Assembly (NCBI GenBank): GCA_964533945.1
Contig: CAZHPA010000002.1
Coordinates: 74,063 to 138,062, forward strand
Direction of reading: 5' to 3'
Length of the DNA stretch: 64,000 nucleotides
Source of the DNA: CAZHPA01 sp964533945
Lineage (GTDB): Bacteria; Bacillota; Clostridia; Lachnospirales; WRBF01
Part shown: positions 1 to 8,278 of the stretch, piece after piece
How the letters are laid out: every line of letters begins with the position of its first letter
Position numbering within the stretch: the first letter of the stretch is position 1
Program-made: the position numbers and the translations under genes
Notes under the pieces: model-generated
Database searches by the model: none
What the model was told of the DNA's origin: nothing
The model's input: the letters and a program-made list of their open reading frames with translations, nothing else

Positions 1-27
1 CTTTTTAACTCCTAAATAGGTGATTTT

Positions 28-657
28 ATGAAATTAATTTTAACAAATGCAAAAATAAGACGTATTGCCATTGTTGTTTTAATAACTGTTTTGGCAGTTG
101 GCATTCCATTTGGTTACTATGTCTTTAGTACAAGATATATAAAGTTATTCGGAATTACTCTAACACCGTCTCGTGATTTTCCGGTAGCTGACATAACTTA
201 CTATTTACAAAACGATCCTCTTTGGTCTTCTGATAAAATTGGCAGCACATCGTCAACGTTGGGTAAAGAAGGTTGCCTTATAACATGCGTTGCTGTTTCT
301 TTAAACAACCTTGGTATAGAAATAACACCTAAGAAATTAAACCAATCTTTGTCTGACGCAAACGGATACCAAGGTGCAGATTTAATTTGGTATAAAATCA
401 ATGAGGTATTGCCTTCGGCAGATTACAGCTATGAGAGAATATTTTCTTCTGAAACAATTGAAAAAGATTTAGAAGATGGGAAGTTGCCAATTGTAAATAT
501 ACGGCTAAACGGCATTGTTACACATTGGGTTATTATAATTGGCGCAGAGAATGGAGAATTTCTTATTTTTGACCCAGCCAATAAAGATAAAATGCCTATT
601 CCATTGCAAACGCACGAAAAAGTTTATGCTTATCGAGTACTGCAAAAAGATAGTTAA
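28..657 (+). CDS. C39-like cysteine peptidase family protein, membrane-anchored
   Basis: A 209-residue protein with a basic start and one hydrophobic segment at about residues 12-32, read as a signal anchor, so the rest should lie outside the cell. The remainder matches the C39-like (papain-fold) peptidase pattern: a GCLIT motif with the putative nucleophile Cys83, His166 in THWV and Asp182 in IFDP, the usual Cys-His-Asp order. Related proteins cleave peptides or act as secreted proteases; no substrate can be inferred here. The ATG is preceded by AGGTGA at a suitable distance. It appears to stand alone, with a terminator about 80 bases downstream. An inactive C39-like fold is possible, but all three catalytic residues seem to be present. 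Confidence 0.8.
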   Translation: MKLILTNAKIRRIAIVVLITVLAVGIPFGYYVFSTRYIKLFGITLTPSRDFPVADITYYLQNDPLWSSDKIGSTSSTLGKEGCLITCVAVSLNNLGIEITPKKLNQSLSDANGYQGADLIWYKINEVLPSADYSYERIFSSETIEKDLEDGKLPIVNIRLNGIVTHWVIIIGAENGEFLIFDPANKDKMPIPLQTHEKVYAYRVLQKDS

Positions 658-736
658 GCAGTTGAAATTTCAATAAACTATAGCTTTTATTGCTACAATT
701 ATCAAAGTAACCTCTATAAGTTCTTAGCGTAATAAA

Positions 737-778
737 CCCCCTATGATTTCATTTTACCATAAGGGGAATCTTTTTGTT
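737..778 (+). terminator. Rho-independent terminator
   Basis: A CCCCT-ATG stem pairs with CAT-A-AGGGG (one bulged A) around a 12-base loop and is followed by a T-rich run. It lies downstream of the C39-like peptidase gene and closes that transcript. Confidence 0.7.
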
Positions 779-895
779 GTTCGTTTTTTATAAAGTTGCT
801 AAAGCACCTTCAAAACTTTTAATTTTGTTTTCCATAAGTTGAATTTATCTTGCAGTATTTTAGAAAAACAGGGCTAAATATTTAAACTTTAGGTT

Positions 896-1324
896 TTATC
901 TTTTTTCATCAACTAAAATTCCAGCAAGTTCCCACATTTTGGCAACCGCATCAAGTTTCTTTTCAGGGGGAAATTCTTTAATTATTTCGTTTGTATCCGA
1001 GTTTATAATTTTAATCATAACATCTTTTGTAACTTTATGAATACTATAGCTTAAATAGCTTTGAGTTGGAGCAATTTTTTTATTCGCTTCTTGAATAGCT
1101 TTTTTTAACTTTTCTTCAGCAATTTTTTCGCTTGATGGGTAGCTTTTTTGAGCTTCAACTAAACTTGAAGCTTCATTATTATTTGTTTGTTGCTCGTTTT
1201 TCCCTATGTTTATTCCTGAATTTGCTTTAGAAACTTCTTCACCTTGTTTTTTTAAAGTATTTGCGGACGTTTGTGTTGTTTCGTTTTGTATGTTATTCAT
1301 GCCAATATTATTATTAACTTCCAT
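896..1324 (-). CDS. flaG: FlaG family flagellar protein
   Basis: A 142-residue protein. The N-terminal half is low-complexity and rich in Asn, Gln and Ser. The C-terminal half, from about residue 88, carries the FlaG signature: LSYSIHKVTKDVMIKII, then FPPEKKLDAVAKMWELAGILVDEKR in two parts. FlaG proteins influence filament length and are usually encoded beside fliD, as here. It is the last gene of the fliD, FliT-like, flaG set, 23 bases after the FliT-like gene, with a strong AAAGGAGG ribosome-binding site. It should be transcribed from the sigma-28 promoter upstream of fliD. Confidence 0.9.
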   Translation of the reverse strand: MEVNNNIGMNNIQNETTQTSANTLKKQGEEVSKANSGINIGKNEQQTNNNEASSLVEAQKSYPSSEKIAEEKLKKAIQEANKKIAPTQSYLSYSIHKVTKDVMIKIINSDTNEIIKEFPPEKKLDAVAKMWELAGILVDEKR

Positions 1325-1347
1325 GCTAAATTAAACCTCCTTTAAAC

Positions 1348-1764
1348 CTAGTTGCGCTTGTCAAAGCTGCTAATATTGTCAAAATACAAATCGCCTTGGT
1401 ATTTGCTTGTTACATCTTTTGTAACACTTGCTTTTTTCATATTGTCTTTTAAAAATGAATTGATTTTAGGAACAAATTTTGAAATTTCCTCATCAATGGC
1501 AATAATTTGCCCGACTGTGTTTTTAATTTCGCTTTCTAAAAATTGCGTTTTTTGATTTGAAACATTTTTATAGCATAGAAGATTAAGTCTGTTGTCGATA
1601 GCTTGAAGATTTTCTAAAACCTTCTCTCTTTCATCAACCATGTTAATATAGTTTTGTGGGGCATCTTCTATGTTTTCAAAGCTTGCGCTTTTTGTTAAAA
1701 CAAGCATATCAATTAAAAGCTGAAGCTTTTTGCCTAGCATATTAATTTTGTCATCAATTAGCAT
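1348..1764 (-). CDS. FliT/FlgN-like flagellar export chaperone (probable)
   Basis: A 138-residue protein predicted to be mostly alpha-helical, with a heptad-like stretch around residues 40-110 (MVDEREKVLENL, IDNRLNLL). It has no signal peptide. Position (directly after fliD, three bases between the genes), size and helical pattern fit the FliT group of cytoplasmic chaperones, which in other bacteria bind the filament cap protein FliD before export. It does not show the FliS signature. FliT-type proteins are poorly conserved, so the name rests mainly on context. FlgN is the main alternative. Confidence 0.6.
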   Translation of the reverse strand: MLIDDKINMLGKKLQLLIDMLVLTKSASFENIEDAPQNYINMVDEREKVLENLQAIDNRLNLLCYKNVSNQKTQFLESEIKNTVGQIIAIDEEISKFVPKINSFLKDNMKKASVTKDVTSKYQGDLYFDNISSFDKRN

Positions 1765-1767
1765 AGG

Positions 1768-4713
1768 CTACATTCCCATCTGTGCTTGCAAATATGACAT
1801 TTGGTTGTCGCTTTTAATCATTGCCGATTCCATTCTTGAGAACATTTGGTAGTAATAATTTTCTTTGTCAATTAAATAAGACAATATGTTATTTAACTCT
1901 ATTGCTTGCTTTTCAATTTCTTTATACATTGAGCAAGTTAATTCTGAGCTTGTACCTTTAATGCCTGCTTTTTCGTAAATTGACCCGCCTTGGTCTATTG
2001 CAGTTTTTATAATATCGTTTACTCTTTCCGCAACGCCTTCTTCTTTGAGCCTTTGAGAAAGCTGGCCACTATTTTTAGGGCTATTAGAAAACCCAATGCT
2101 TGAGCCTTTTGTAAATAAAGTTTGAACATCTTCATAGCGTTCGTCAAGAGCTTTTTTTAATTTCTTCTCATCTATAATAAGCTTGCCTTTGTCTTTATAG
2201 TTTCCTGTTGTAATTCCTATTTCATAAAGGCTTATTTTTTTGCCATCGCCCAAATCAACAGGTTGGTATAGCATTGTACGCATTTCTCTTGTTATTTTTT
2301 CTATAATTGGGTCATTGTATAAAAGACCTTCTTTAGCTTTCGCTTCCCAAAGTTCAATGTCTTTGTCTTTCATTGCAGACTTTTCTTCATCTGTTAAAGG
2401 GTCGAAATATTTTCCTTTTGATTTCTTCCTTTTTTCGTCTGTTGACTTGTTGAGAGATTCTATCATTTCGTTGTAGCCGTCGATAAAGTTTTTAATAATA
2501 TCAAAAGTTGAATCAACGTCTTTTTTAACAGTTATTATAGCTTCCCCGTTTGTAACGCTTTCTAATTTAAGCGTCATTCCAATTTCGTCGACTTCTGTTG
2601 TGTTTGTTTCGGAATTAAATTCCTTGCCGTTTATTAAAAATGTTGCATCTGCGCCCAATGTTTTTATATTTGTTAAGCCAAAATTTGTTGTCATAGCATC
2701 GTTTGCTAAAGTAATTGCGCTTTTAGAACCGGTTTTGTTAGATTCAAGATTAAATTTGCTAGTTTGCGAGTCGTAGCTTAATGTTACCCCCGCATCACTT
2801 TTATTAACCTTATCCATAAATTGCTTTAAGGTGTTGCTTTTGTTTCCGGTTATTCTAACGCCATTAATAGAAACTGTAAAATTTCCGTTGCTGTCTGTTC
2901 GCAATGCACTTCCAAAAATTTTGTCAAGAGTTTGCTGACCTGCTCCGGTACTCATTTTATCTGTAAGCCCAATTTCTGTAAGCATACTTTTTGCTTCGAT
3001 TGTTATTGGGTTTGAACCTGCCGCAAAGCCTAAATTTTTTAAATCGGGACCGGCTACATTGGAAATTTTTAAAGTTTTTTCAGAAGCAGTAGCAGTTTTT
3101 TCAAAAACAATTTTTCCATTATTGTTTTTAGCAACAACATCATTTTCAAGCCCCTGGCCTGTTAAAGCTTGGTTAATTGCAGCAATAGTTTCTCTTGCTG
3201 TCCAACCATCCTGAGTGGTAAAACTAATTTGCTTTGATGTTCCATCTAAAGATATATTAAAATTATATGTTCTAGGAGAAACGCTAACAGAGAAATCGCT
3301 TGAAGAACCTATAGAAACAGGCTGAGCATTTAAGCTTAGTGTTGTTACTGCTCCAAAGCCTAATTTTTTTAAGCTATCGCTTGCGTTATTATCTGCTAAA
3401 GCTATAGTTTCATTACCTGCTTTCCCTGTTTTTTCAAAAATAACTTTACCACCAATGCTTTTTGCTACAACTTTATCTTTAAAGTCGGCATCTGCCTGTA
3501 TTTGCCTATTGATTTCAGCAATAACACTCTCGACTTTAGCGCCGCTTTGCGCTGTAAAATTAATGTTTAAAGTTTCGGTACCTGCAGTCATTGAAAAATC
3601 ATATGTTGTTGCACTTGTTGGCGAAACAAACGCATTAGTTGAAATTTGTGAAACAGCTTGTGGTTTAATATCAAAGCTGCTTGATGAAAAACCTAAGCGG
3701 GAAAGTGTTGAAGTTGCAACATTATTGCCGTTTCCGTCGGGCAATGTTCCGTTTTTAACATTAATTGTATTTGCTCCTGCTGATATTGATTTTTCAAAAG
3801 CAATTTTACCATTAACAACTTTTGCACTAATGGAGCCATTAAGTGACGTCAACGCAATTTCGTTGTTAATAGCGTTAACAGCATCTTGTGCTGAAGCACC
3901 TGATAGCAATTGAAACGAAATATTTTCGGTTGTACCTGCCATTTCAAATGTAAGAGAATGTTTTTCAGGAGTTGCCCCAACAACATATAATGAATTAGCA
4001 GCTTGAGCGCTTTGAGGTCTTGTTGTGCCTTGATAAACTGTTAATGTGCTTCCGGAACTTGCTGCATCAAGAGTTAATTTGCCGTCAGATGTTAAGCCAG
4101 CTTGAACTCTTTGAGTTGCCCCATCTTTGCCAAAAGCTGTTGTTAATTTATCGTTTAACAATTTAACGTATTCTTGTCTTTTTAGTGCAGTTGTTGATAA
4201 ACCGTTGATTTGGTCAATATCATCTTGAGAAAAAGAAATTGTTCTTGAAGAACTATTGTATGATACATAAAAGCTATTAGGTTCAAGCTTGCTAACGTCA
4301 ATAGGTTTACTTCCTTCGATTTTACCGGAAATAGAAATGGAGTTTTGGCTTTCTACAAGCTCTTTTGTTGCTAAATTTAAAACTTCAACTGCATATGTTC
4401 CGTTTTTAGCTTTATCAGAAGAAACGATTTTAACTGCATTCGTGTCTTGACCATTTATTTTCACAGAATTGCTTTGCTTTGCAAAAGAAGACTCAAGTCT
4501 AATACCGCCTGCTTTTGTTAGGCTTAAAAAATCGGTTTGAAAAGTTGAAAGCTTAGTAGCAATTCCTCTGTATGCTTCTTGCTTCCAACCTAGCGAAATA
4601 CTTTTTCTGTATAATTTGTCATATTTTAGGCTTTCTGCTTTCATAAGCTGCTTTATCATGCTTTCGGTATCCATACCCGAAAAGCCTGTTAAACGCATTC
4701 TATTAGAGTACAC
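1768..4713 (-). CDS. fliD: Flagellar filament cap protein FliD, enlarged
   Basis: FliD (hook-associated protein 2) caps the filament tip and helps flagellin subunits fold in place. The N-terminus (FSGMDTESMIKQLMKAES, residues 11-28) is the FliD N-domain. The C-terminus, from about residue 680, is the FliD C-domain, ending in a coiled-coil-like segment. At 981 residues it is clearly longer than the usual 400-700. The extra length is three tandem segments of about 85-95 residues (about 251-342, 369-453, 481-563), each with an 'AxxAINxxI ... GKxxFEK ... LxxLGF' pattern, followed by a divergent hook-type IN motif near 608-682. The start is GTG, nine bases after AAAGGAGG; a downstream ATG (codon 6) is less well placed. 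The gene has its own sigma-28 promoter. Confidence 0.93.
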   Translation of the reverse strand: MYSNRMRLTGFSGMDTESMIKQLMKAESLKYDKLYRKSISLGWKQEAYRGIATKLSTFQTDFLSLTKAGGIRLESSFAKQSNSVKINGQDTNAVKIVSSDKAKNGTYAVEVLNLATKELVESQNSISISGKIEGSKPIDVSKLEPNSFYVSYNSSSRTISFSQDDIDQINGLSTTALKRQEYVKLLNDKLTTAFGKDGATQRVQAGLTSDGKLTLDAASSGSTLTVYQGTTRPQSAQAANSLYVVGATPEKHSLTFEMAGTTENISFQLLSGASAQDAVNAINNEIALTSLNGSISAKVVNGKIAFEKSISAGANTINVKNGTLPDGNGNNVATSTLSRLGFSSSSFDIKPQAVSQISTNAFVSPTSATTYDFSMTAGTETLNINFTAQSGAKVESVIAEINRQIQADADFKDKVVAKSIGGKVIFEKTGKAGNETIALADNNASDSLKKLGFGAVTTLSLNAQPVSIGSSSDFSVSVSPRTYNFNISLDGTSKQISFTTQDGWTARETIAAINQALTGQGLENDVVAKNNNGKIVFEKTATASEKTLKISNVAGPDLKNLGFAAGSNPITIEAKSMLTEIGLTDKMSTGAGQQTLDKIFGSALRTDSNGNFTVSINGVRITGNKSNTLKQFMDKVNKSDAGVTLSYDSQTSKFNLESNKTGSKSAITLANDAMTTNFGLTNIKTLGADATFLINGKEFNSETNTTEVDEIGMTLKLESVTNGEAIITVKKDVDSTFDIIKNFIDGYNEMIESLNKSTDEKRKKSKGKYFDPLTDEEKSAMKDKDIELWEAKAKEGLLYNDPIIEKITREMRTMLYQPVDLGDGKKISLYEIGITTGNYKDKGKLIIDEKKLKKALDERYEDVQTLFTKGSSIGFSNSPKNSGQLSQRLKEEGVAERVNDIIKTAIDQGGSIYEKAGIKGTSSELTCSMYKEIEKQAIELNNILSYLIDKENYYYQMFSRMESAMIKSDNQMSYLQAQMGM

Positions 4714-4749
4714 TAAACATTACCTCCTTTAATTTGCCCTCTATTATGT

Positions 4750-4776
4750 ATATCGGAAGATAGTGTAATAATTTTA
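4750..4776 (-). promoter_or_regulatory. Sigma-28 (SigD/FliA-type) promoter of fliD
   Basis: On the minus strand TAAA is followed by exactly 15 bases and TCCGATAT, one mismatch from the TAAA-N15-GCCGATAT consensus of motility sigma factors. The -10 ends 36 bases before the fliD GTG. It implies that the late flagellar genes are controlled by a sigma-28 factor encoded elsewhere. Confidence 0.85.
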
Positions 4777-4872
4777 ATAGTTTATTTTTGATTTAATTAT
4801 GGTATTAAACGAAACAACTTTAAACAACGCTATTGGAACAATTAATTTTATTCCAACATTCCCATTTTGACG

Positions 4873-4901
4873 TTGACAGTGTAATTAATGTAATGTACAA
4901 T
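4873..4901 (+). promoter_or_regulatory. Sigma-A promoter of the secreted protein gene at 4925
   Basis: TTGACA, a 17-base spacer and TACAAT, ending 23 bases before the ATG. The -35 is a perfect match to consensus. Confidence 0.8.
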
Positions 4902-4924
4902 ATTGGAAAAAGGGAGGGATTAAA

Positions 4925-5620
4925 ATGAAAAAACGGTTTATATTTATTTCTCTTTGCGTTATTATGACATTATGTTTTTCATTGCAAACGTTGGTTTTTG
5001 CTCAAGACAATAAGCTAAATATTGCTTTTGATCCAGAGGACTTGAGTGAAGTTTATAAGAGCAACAAGAAGATTGTTGTAATTAGGCATACCAACAAAGG
5101 CGAAAAGGTGGCGTGGTTAGTTTTTAACCCATTTAAGAATAATGTTGTGACTTTTGACGACCAAGTAACTTTATACGAATCTAATTCGAAAACAGAACCA
5201 GGTTCCATAATTAAACCCCTTATAAGCACACCTGCTAATTCAGAAAAAAAATATATATTCAAAAATGATAGCTTTACTGATGAAAATGACAGCGGCATAC
5301 ACGAACGTTCATATTATGTGAAAAATATGATGTCTGAATCTGAATCTAATAAACTAACTTTTGGGTTGGGAGCATTTGCAACCATAAACGGTAAACGAAC
5401 TCGTTTTTTGCCTATAAATGCCGAAGAAATTTCCCAGGGGGGAGCAGAAGAATTTTCTGCATATGACACTTTAACGGTTTATATGGAAGATAATGTTCAG
5501 CAATCCTCAGTAATAGTTAATACAGAAGTTAATGCAATTAAAGTGTCTTTTGACGAATCTAATAAAGAAATTACAATAAAATATAATAGTATAACTGGCG
5601 GGTTTTATTTTGCAGAATAA
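4925..5620 (+). CDS. Secreted protein of unknown function
   Basis: A 231-residue protein with a clear signal peptide (MKKR, a hydrophobic core to about residue 22, then VFAQD with likely cleavage after VFA). The mature part has no transmembrane segment and looks beta-rich, with alternating hydrophobic residues and a WLVFNP motif near residue 60. I do not recognise a family. The gene has its own sigma-A promoter and a GGGAGGG ribosome-binding site, and lies alone between the divergent fliD and convergent flagellin genes. The location hints at a cell-surface role, but nothing in the protein links it to flagella. Confidence 0.75.
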   Translation: MKKRFIFISLCVIMTLCFSLQTLVFAQDNKLNIAFDPEDLSEVYKSNKKIVVIRHTNKGEKVAWLVFNPFKNNVVTFDDQVTLYESNSKTEPGSIIKPLISTPANSEKKYIFKNDSFTDENDSGIHERSYYVKNMMSESESNKLTFGLGAFATINGKRTRFLPINAEEISQGGAEEFSAYDTLTVYMEDNVQQSSVIVNTEVNAIKVSFDESNKEITIKYNSITGGFYFAE

Positions 5621-5658
5621 TAAAACGACTTCATAAAAAGATGGCATTAACTAAAGAA

Positions 5659-5699
5659 TAAAAAGGGGCATCCTGATAATATATCGGCTGCCCCTTTTG
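5659..5699 (-). terminator. Terminator of the flagellin gene, possibly bidirectional
   Basis: A 10-bp perfect stem (AAAAGGGGCA with TGCCCCTTTT) lies between the convergent secreted-protein and flagellin genes. On the minus strand it is followed by TTTTTATTC, a good U-tract; on the plus strand the tract is shorter. The loop contains GCCGATAT, an exact sigma-28 -10 sequence (see findings). Confidence 0.85.
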
Positions 5700-5710
5700 G
5701 GATTTATTAT

Positions 5711-5750
5711 TTGAGATTGTTTGAGAATATTTGAGATTATCTGAGAAGTT
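5711..5750 (-). repeat. Four 10-bp tandem repeats across the flagellin stop codon
   Basis: Four consecutive decamers on the plus strand (ttgagattgt, ttgagaatat, ttgagattat, ctgagaagtt) run from the last codons of the flagellin gene into its 3' untranslated region. Confidence 0.8.
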
Positions 5751-8130
5751 GTAAAATGTTTTGTGGAGCCATATTTGCTTGAGCCAAAACGCTTGTTGCT
5801 GCTTGAGATAAAACGTTAGCTTTAGTTAAGTTCATCATTTCTTTAGCCATATCAGCGTCACGTATACGTGATTCGGAAGCAGAAAGGTTTTCAGAGGCAG
5901 TATCTAAGTTTTTAATTGTGTGTTCCAAACGGTTTTGGTATGCACCCAACTTAGCACGTTGTGAAGAAACAGCTTCAATAGCCGAATCTAACGTATCTGT
6001 TAATTGAGAAATTGCTTGTCCTCTTGAAGGGCCGGGAACTGCCGATGCTTTAACTGTTGTTGTTTTTAGAGTTGCAGGGGCACTTGTTGATTGAAGCGTT
6101 GCCGATGCGCCGTTTAAAGTTGTTTGTGCATCATCAACAAGGAAGGAAATTTCTGTTGTTCCAGAACCTCCAAACATAGTAATCATTTCAGTTAATGTAT
6201 ATGAAGTGCCGGAAACAACATTAACAGTAGTACCATCTGTTTTTGCAACTTTTGAACTTGGTGCTAGTGTGAATGTGAAGCCTGTTGCGGTATTCAAATT
6301 ACCGTTTGCACCGTCTAATGCAACTGTTAACGTATCAGCGTTTGCAAACGTAACCGCTGCTGATGTATCTGTTACTATAACGTCACCTACATCAAGGTCG
6401 ACAGTAGCACCACCTGCACCGTCAAGAGTTGGTGTAACACCTGTGAATGTTACAGTTTTTTCGTCTAAGCCAACGCTTAAAGTTGAGCCGTTTGCAAATG
6501 TTATTGTTTTGTTTGCTAAATCTTTAAATGTGTTAACTTCCCCATTTCTATAAGGCGCAACACCATTTAAAACTACCCCGCCTTCACTTGAAATTTGGAA
6601 TGTTTGACCCCCACCCACATTATATATACCCATGTTTGCTTGAAGGTTTAATAAATTCGAGGCATCAAAACTATTTGAACCGTTAAATATATTGCTTCCA
6701 CCAATGCTTTTAACAGGTGTATTTGGTTTGGAAACGTCTGTTGATGTAGCTATTGTTGGTGGGTTAATTCCCCCTCCTGGATTAACAGAAGTTCCTGGGT
6801 TTACAATGTTACCTGCTACTGGTGCTTTAACTGTTGGTATTTTTGGAGTTGCTGGCACACTTGTTGATTGAAGCGTTGCCGTTGTACCATCTAAAGTGGT
6901 TTGTGCCCCATCAACAAGGAAAGAAATTTCTGTTGTGCCGGAACCGCCAAACATAGTAGTCATTTGAGCTAATGTGTATGCGTTACCGGAAACAATATTA
7001 ACAAGAGTACCGTCTGTTTTTGCAACTTTTGAACCTGCTGCCAATGTGAAGGTGAAGCTTGTTGCATTACTTAAATCTCCTACTGTGCCGTCTAATGCAA
7101 CTGCTAACGTATCAGCATTTGCAAACGTAACTGTTGCTGATGCATCTGCTGCTGCAACGTCACCTGCACCAAGGTCGGCAGCAGCGCCGCCTGCGCCGTC
7201 AACAGTTGGTGCAACGCCTGTATATGTTACAGTTTTTCCATCTGCGCCAACGTTTAAAGTTGCACCGCTTGTAAATGTTATTGTTGTGTTTGCCAAATCT
7301 GCAAATTTGTTAACTTCACCATTATTATAGCCGGTAACACCATTTAAAACTATTCCGCCTTCGCTTGCAATTTGGAATGTTTCGCCTCCGCCCATATTAT
7401 ATATACCCATGTTTGCTTGAAGGTCTGTTAAATTCGAGGCATCAAAACTGTTTGAACCGTTAAATATATTGCTTCCGCCAATGTTTACAATAGGTGTATT
7501 TGGTCTAGAAACGTCCGTTGTTGTACCCGTTGCTGCTGGTGGGTTAGTTGTGCCTCCTGAACCAATAGAGCTTCTTGGGCTAACAACGTTGCCTATATCT
7601 GTTTTTGTAACACCAAGAGCTGCTGAATCCATTTTATCTATAGTAAATGATAACCCTTGAAGCGCATTAGCACCTGTTTGTAAATACAAAGGGTTTACTT
7701 CCCAACTACCATCAATTAATTTCTTTTTATTAAATTCTGTTTTTTCTGCTGTTGCATCTATTTCATCTGAAAGTTCATTTAATTCGAGTGCAATTTTATC
7801 TCTGTCTGTATCTTCTAATGTGTCGTTTGCCGCTTGAACAATAAGTTCACGCATACGTTGAAGCATATCTTCTGTTTCTTGTAATGCACCTTCGGCAGTT
7901 TGAATTAAGCTAATGCCGTCTTGTGCATTTCTTGAAGCTTGGTTTAAGCCTCTAATTTGGCTTCTCATTTTTTCTGAAATTGCAAGCCCTGCAGCATCGT
8001 CTGCCGCTCTGTTAATTCTTAAACCGCTTGCAAGGCGTTCAGATGCTTTTGCAATAGTGTTGCCAACGCTTTTTAATGCTCTATGGCTGTTTAATGCCAA
8101 AATATTTGTATTAATAACCATATTACTCAT
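5737..8130 (-). CDS. Flagellin, long form with a duplicated central domain
   Basis: Flagellin is the filament subunit, exported and polymerised outside the cell. Residues 1-165 (VINTNILALNSHRAL, SGLRINRAADDAAGLAISEK) and 705-797 (ESRIRDADMAKEMM, LAQANMAPQNILQLL) are the conserved D0/D1 coiled-coil ends. Between them lie two tandem surface domains of about 232 residues (about 204-435 and 463-694) that are roughly three-quarters identical by eye, separated by a Pro/Gly/Asn-rich linker. At 797 residues it is well above the common 270-500. The ribosome-binding site is AAGGAGG. A convincing sigma-28 promoter directly upstream is not visible. The gene ends at a strong terminator. Confidence 0.95.
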   Translation of the reverse strand: MSNMVINTNILALNSHRALKSVGNTIAKASERLASGLRINRAADDAAGLAISEKMRSQIRGLNQASRNAQDGISLIQTAEGALQETEDMLQRMRELIVQAANDTLEDTDRDKIALELNELSDEIDATAEKTEFNKKKLIDGSWEVNPLYLQTGANALQGLSFTIDKMDSAALGVTKTDIGNVVSPRSSIGSGGTTNPPAATGTTTDVSRPNTPIVNIGGSNIFNGSNSFDASNLTDLQANMGIYNMGGGETFQIASEGGIVLNGVTGYNNGEVNKFADLANTTITFTSGATLNVGADGKTVTYTGVAPTVDGAGGAAADLGAGDVAAADASATVTFANADTLAVALDGTVGDLSNATSFTFTLAAGSKVAKTDGTLVNIVSGNAYTLAQMTTMFGGSGTTEISFLVDGAQTTLDGTTATLQSTSVPATPKIPTVKAPVAGNIVNPGTSVNPGGGINPPTIATSTDVSKPNTPVKSIGGSNIFNGSNSFDASNLLNLQANMGIYNVGGGQTFQISSEGGVVLNGVAPYRNGEVNTFKDLANKTITFANGSTLSVGLDEKTVTFTGVTPTLDGAGGATVDLDVGDVIVTDTSAAVTFANADTLTVALDGANGNLNTATGFTFTLAPSSKVAKTDGTTVNVVSGTSYTLTEMITMFGGSGTTEISFLVDDAQTTLNGASATLQSTSAPATLKTTTVKASAVPGPSRGQAISQLTDTLDSAIEAVSSQRAKLGAYQNRLEHTIKNLDTASENLSASESRIRDADMAKEMMNLTKANVLSQAATSVLAQANMAPQNILQLLR
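6049..6744 (-). repeat. Flagellin central domain, repeat unit 2
   Basis: Encodes about residues 463-694 of flagellin. It aligns without large gaps to the unit at 6826-7521 at an offset of 777 bp; landmarks such as GGSNIFNGSNSF and TMFGGSGTTEISFLVD occur in both. Confidence 0.85.
6826..7521 (-). repeat. Flagellin central domain, repeat unit 1
   Basis: Encodes about residues 204-435 of flagellin; partner of the unit at 6049-6744. Confidence 0.85.
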
Positions 8131-8221
8131 AACTTTTTCCTCCTTGTAGTCGTTTGCTTCCGTGCTTTAAACACTTGCAAAATTTTTTTACAGGCTTATT
8201 ATGAGCAATTGGTTTATAAGT

Positions 8222-8263
8222 TATACTATGGTATTAGTTGGGAAGCCTAGCAACAGTTTCAAA
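8222..8263 (-). repeat. Degenerate copy of the 3' end of the GH42 gene
   Basis: These 42 bases match the end of the GH42 gene (8270-8311) at 33 of 42 positions by hand alignment, at a period of 48 bp. The copy lies in frame directly after the GH42 stop and would read FETVARLPN then a stop, against FEAIVKLPNQ in the gene. Confidence 0.8.
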
Positions 8264-8278
8264 TTGAGCTATATTATG

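Noticed and set aside
6206..7660. Plus-strand open frames opposite flagellin
   Set aside because: The frames mirror the duplicated domain and are Pro/Val/Ala-rich reverse translations with no start signals.
8131..8220. Sigma-28 promoter for flagellin
   Set aside because: The best TAAA is 17 bases from a GCC that only partly matches the -10, which is too weak to call.
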